Below are positions 13,937-15,318 of a stretch of 15,318 bases of DNA, in pieces. Each line of letters starts with the position of its first letter. Position 1 is the stretch's first letter. Where the stretch lies: positions 1 through 15,318 of the forward strand of contig CAMOER010000048.1 in the NCBI GenBank assembly GCA_946612455.1, given 5' to 3'. Position numbers and translations under genes: made by a program. This DNA comes from UBA3305 sp002373555. GTDB lineage: Bacteria; Bacillota; Clostridia; Lachnospirales; Lachnospiraceae. The notes beneath the pieces were generated by a model, which worked only from the letters and a program-made list of their open reading frames with translations, had not been told where the DNA came from and ran no database searches.

Positions 13937-15318
13937 ATGAAAAAAGGCAGTGAGATACAGGGAACGATCGAAAAGATCCTGTTTCCGAATAAAGGTGTGA
14001 TGTACGTTGATGACACGCAGGTGCGCGTGAAGAATGCGATACCGGGACAGAAAATCAGTGCAGTCGTAAAAAAGAAACGCGGATCACATTATGATGCACA
14101 GCTGATCGAAGTGCTGGAACGCTCCGGGATCGAAGATGCAGCGGAGACATGTCCGCATGCCGGCGTCTGCGGCGGCTGTCTGTATTCCGGCGTCCGGTAT
14201 GAGGAGGAACAGAGGATCAAGGAACAGCAGGTACGCGAACTTCTCGAATCCGTCATGCCGGAAGGAAAAGCGCTGCCGATGCTGCCTCTTGCCGGCAGCC
14301 CGGTCCGCCTGGGATATCGCAATAAGATGGAATTCTCCTTCGGTGATGAGATCAAAGGCGGTCCGCTGACGCTCGGACTGCATAAAAGAGGGAGCTTCTA
14401 TGATATTCTGACGGTCGACCGGTGCATGATCGCGGACAGGGATTTCAATCTGATCCTCCGGGCGGTGCTGGACTATATGACCGAAGCCAGGATACCCTTC
14501 TATAAGAAAATGGAGAAGACCGGTATTCTCCGGCACCTGTTGGTCCGGAAAACGTATTTTACGCAGGAGATTCTCGTGGATCTGGTGACGGCTTCCGGTT
14601 ATGAACCGGAGGATTCGTTCGTTCAGTTGCTGCTGGATCTGCCGCTTTCCGGAAAGCTTGCCGGCATACTGCATACAACGAATGACAGCATAGCGGATAT
14701 CGTTGCCGATCAGGGGACTGCCGTGCTGTACGGTCAGCCGTTCATCACGGAAAAACTCCTGGGACTGGAATTCAAGATCACGCCGTTTTCCTTCTTCCAG
14801 ACGAATTCCGCAGGTGCGGAAACACTGTATTCGATCGTTCGTGAATTTGTTGGAAATACGGAAGGCAAAGTGATCTATGATCTGTATTCCGGAACCGGTA
14901 CGATCGCGCAGATCCTGGCGCCGGTGGCAGAGAAAGTGATCGGCGTGGAGATCGTTCCGGAGGCGGTTGAAGCTGCAAGAGAGAATGCCGGAATGAATGC
15001 GCTTGAAAACTGCGAATTCATCTGCGGAGATGTTCTGAAAGTCCTGGACGATCTGACAGCGGCACCGGATATCCTGATCCTGGATCCGCCGCGCGACGGT
15101 ATCCATCCGAAGGCACTTCCGAAGCTGCTGGGCTATCATGCCGGCAGGATCATCTATATCAGCTGTAAGCCGACGAGCCTGCAGCGGGATCTGCCTGCGT
15201 TCCTGGCGTCCGGGTATGAGGTGGAGAAGGTGAAATGCGTGGATATGTTTCCGGGCACCGGCAACGTCGAGACGGTAGTACTTCTTTCCCACAAAGATCC
15301 GGACAGTCATATCCACGT
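13937..15318 (+). CDS. 23S rRNA (uracil-5)-methyltransferase, RlmD/RumA-RlmC family, 3' end outside window
   Basis: An open frame of 460 codons runs off the window end without a stop. It encodes a TrmA/RlmC/RlmD-type enzyme that methylates C5 of a specific uridine in 23S rRNA using S-adenosylmethionine. The short N-terminal region (about 1-60) replaces or is a minimal TRAM domain. An iron-sulfur cluster motif follows, Cys72-X5-Cys78-X2-Cys81 with the fourth ligand Cys163 in VDRCM. The SAM-binding motif is DLYSGTGTIAQIL (about 315-327), then DPPRDG, and the catalytic Cys410 lies in YISCKPTSLQRDL. The closing block GTGNVETVVLL ends near residue 450. GGAG (13926-13929) is 7 nt from the ATG. Which uridine is modified (U747 or U1939 type) cannot be told from sequence alone. 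The frame continues beyond the usual family end, so an extra C-terminal segment is possible. Confidence 0.93.
   Translation, partial: MKKGSEIQGTIEKILFPNKGVMYVDDTQVRVKNAIPGQKISAVVKKKRGSHYDAQLIEVLERSGIEDAAETCPHAGVCGGCLYSGVRYEEEQRIKEQQVRELLESVMPEGKALPMLPLAGSPVRLGYRNKMEFSFGDEIKGGPLTLGLHKRGSFYDILTVDRCMIADRDFNLILRAVLDYMTEARIPFYKKMEKTGILRHLLVRKTYFTQEILVDLVTASGYEPEDSFVQLLLDLPLSGKLAGILHTTNDSIADIVADQGTAVLYGQPFITEKLLGLEFKITPFSFFQTNSAGAETLYSIVREFVGNTEGKVIYDLYSGTGTIAQILAPVAEKVIGVEIVPEAVEAARENAGMNALENCEFICGDVLKVLDDLTAAPDILILDPPRDGIHPKALPKLLGYHAGRIIYISCKPTSLQRDLPAFLASGYEVEKVKCVDMFPGTGNVETVVLLSHKDPDSHIH

Noticed and set aside
14084..15316. A 410-codon minus-strand frame at the window end
   Set aside because: The + strand frame from 13937 encodes an RlmD-type enzyme with Fe-S cysteines, SAM motif and catalytic Cys; the minus frame is its shadow.

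Overview
The window looks like chromosomal DNA from a Gram-positive anaerobe of the Clostridia, most likely Lachnospiraceae-like. The reasons are strong AGGAGG-type ribosome binding sites, TTGACA/TATAAT promoters, a tRNA without an encoded CCA end, a yerC-pcrA gene pair, and secreted proteins with Lys/Tyr-rich cell-wall-binding repeats. This placement is an inference. Every gene I can support lies on the + strand.

Layout. (1) 62-739 encodes a small cytosolic von Willebrand A protein and ends at an intrinsic terminator (763-789). (2) From a promoter near 793-821 (second candidate at 850-858) runs a close-packed, terminator-free set of genes to 7916. In order: a secreted cell-wall-repeat protein; a secreted transglutaminase-like protein; an MBOAT O-acyltransferase and its SGNH/DHHW partner; a lipoprotein with an ETTAAA-repeat stalk and an SH3 domain; a second secreted transglutaminase-like protein fused to cell-wall repeats; and an AEC-family permease. 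(3) A tRNA-Leu(TAG) at 7982-8063 has its own promoter inside the end of the permease gene and is followed after 31 nt by an L,D-transpeptidase and then an M24 aminopeptidase. (4) yerC (TrpR-like) has a promoter overlapping the aminopeptidase stop codon and a strong terminator touching its own stop. pcrA helicase begins 16 nt after that terminator. (5) A 77-residue single-pass membrane protein with a very acidic tail has its own promoter and terminator. (6) The window ends inside an RlmD/RumA-type rRNA uracil methyltransferase gene (13937 onward, 3' end missing).

Taken together, genes 935-6991 plus the L,D-transpeptidase form a cell-surface building module. It contains O-acylation of an exported polymer (MBOAT + SGNH), wall or glycan anchoring (repeat proteins, SH3 lipoprotein), possible protein cross-linking (two Cys-His-Asp transglutaminase folds) and peptidoglycan cross-linking (YkuD). 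The nearest thing here to an undescribed system is the association of two transglutaminase-like enzymes, Lys-rich surface proteins and an O-acyltransferase pair. Its function is inferred from gene content only. The remaining genes (pepP-like, yerC, pcrA, rlmD-like, tRNA) are housekeeping. I see no CRISPR array, insertion sequence, phage gene or restriction/defence system.
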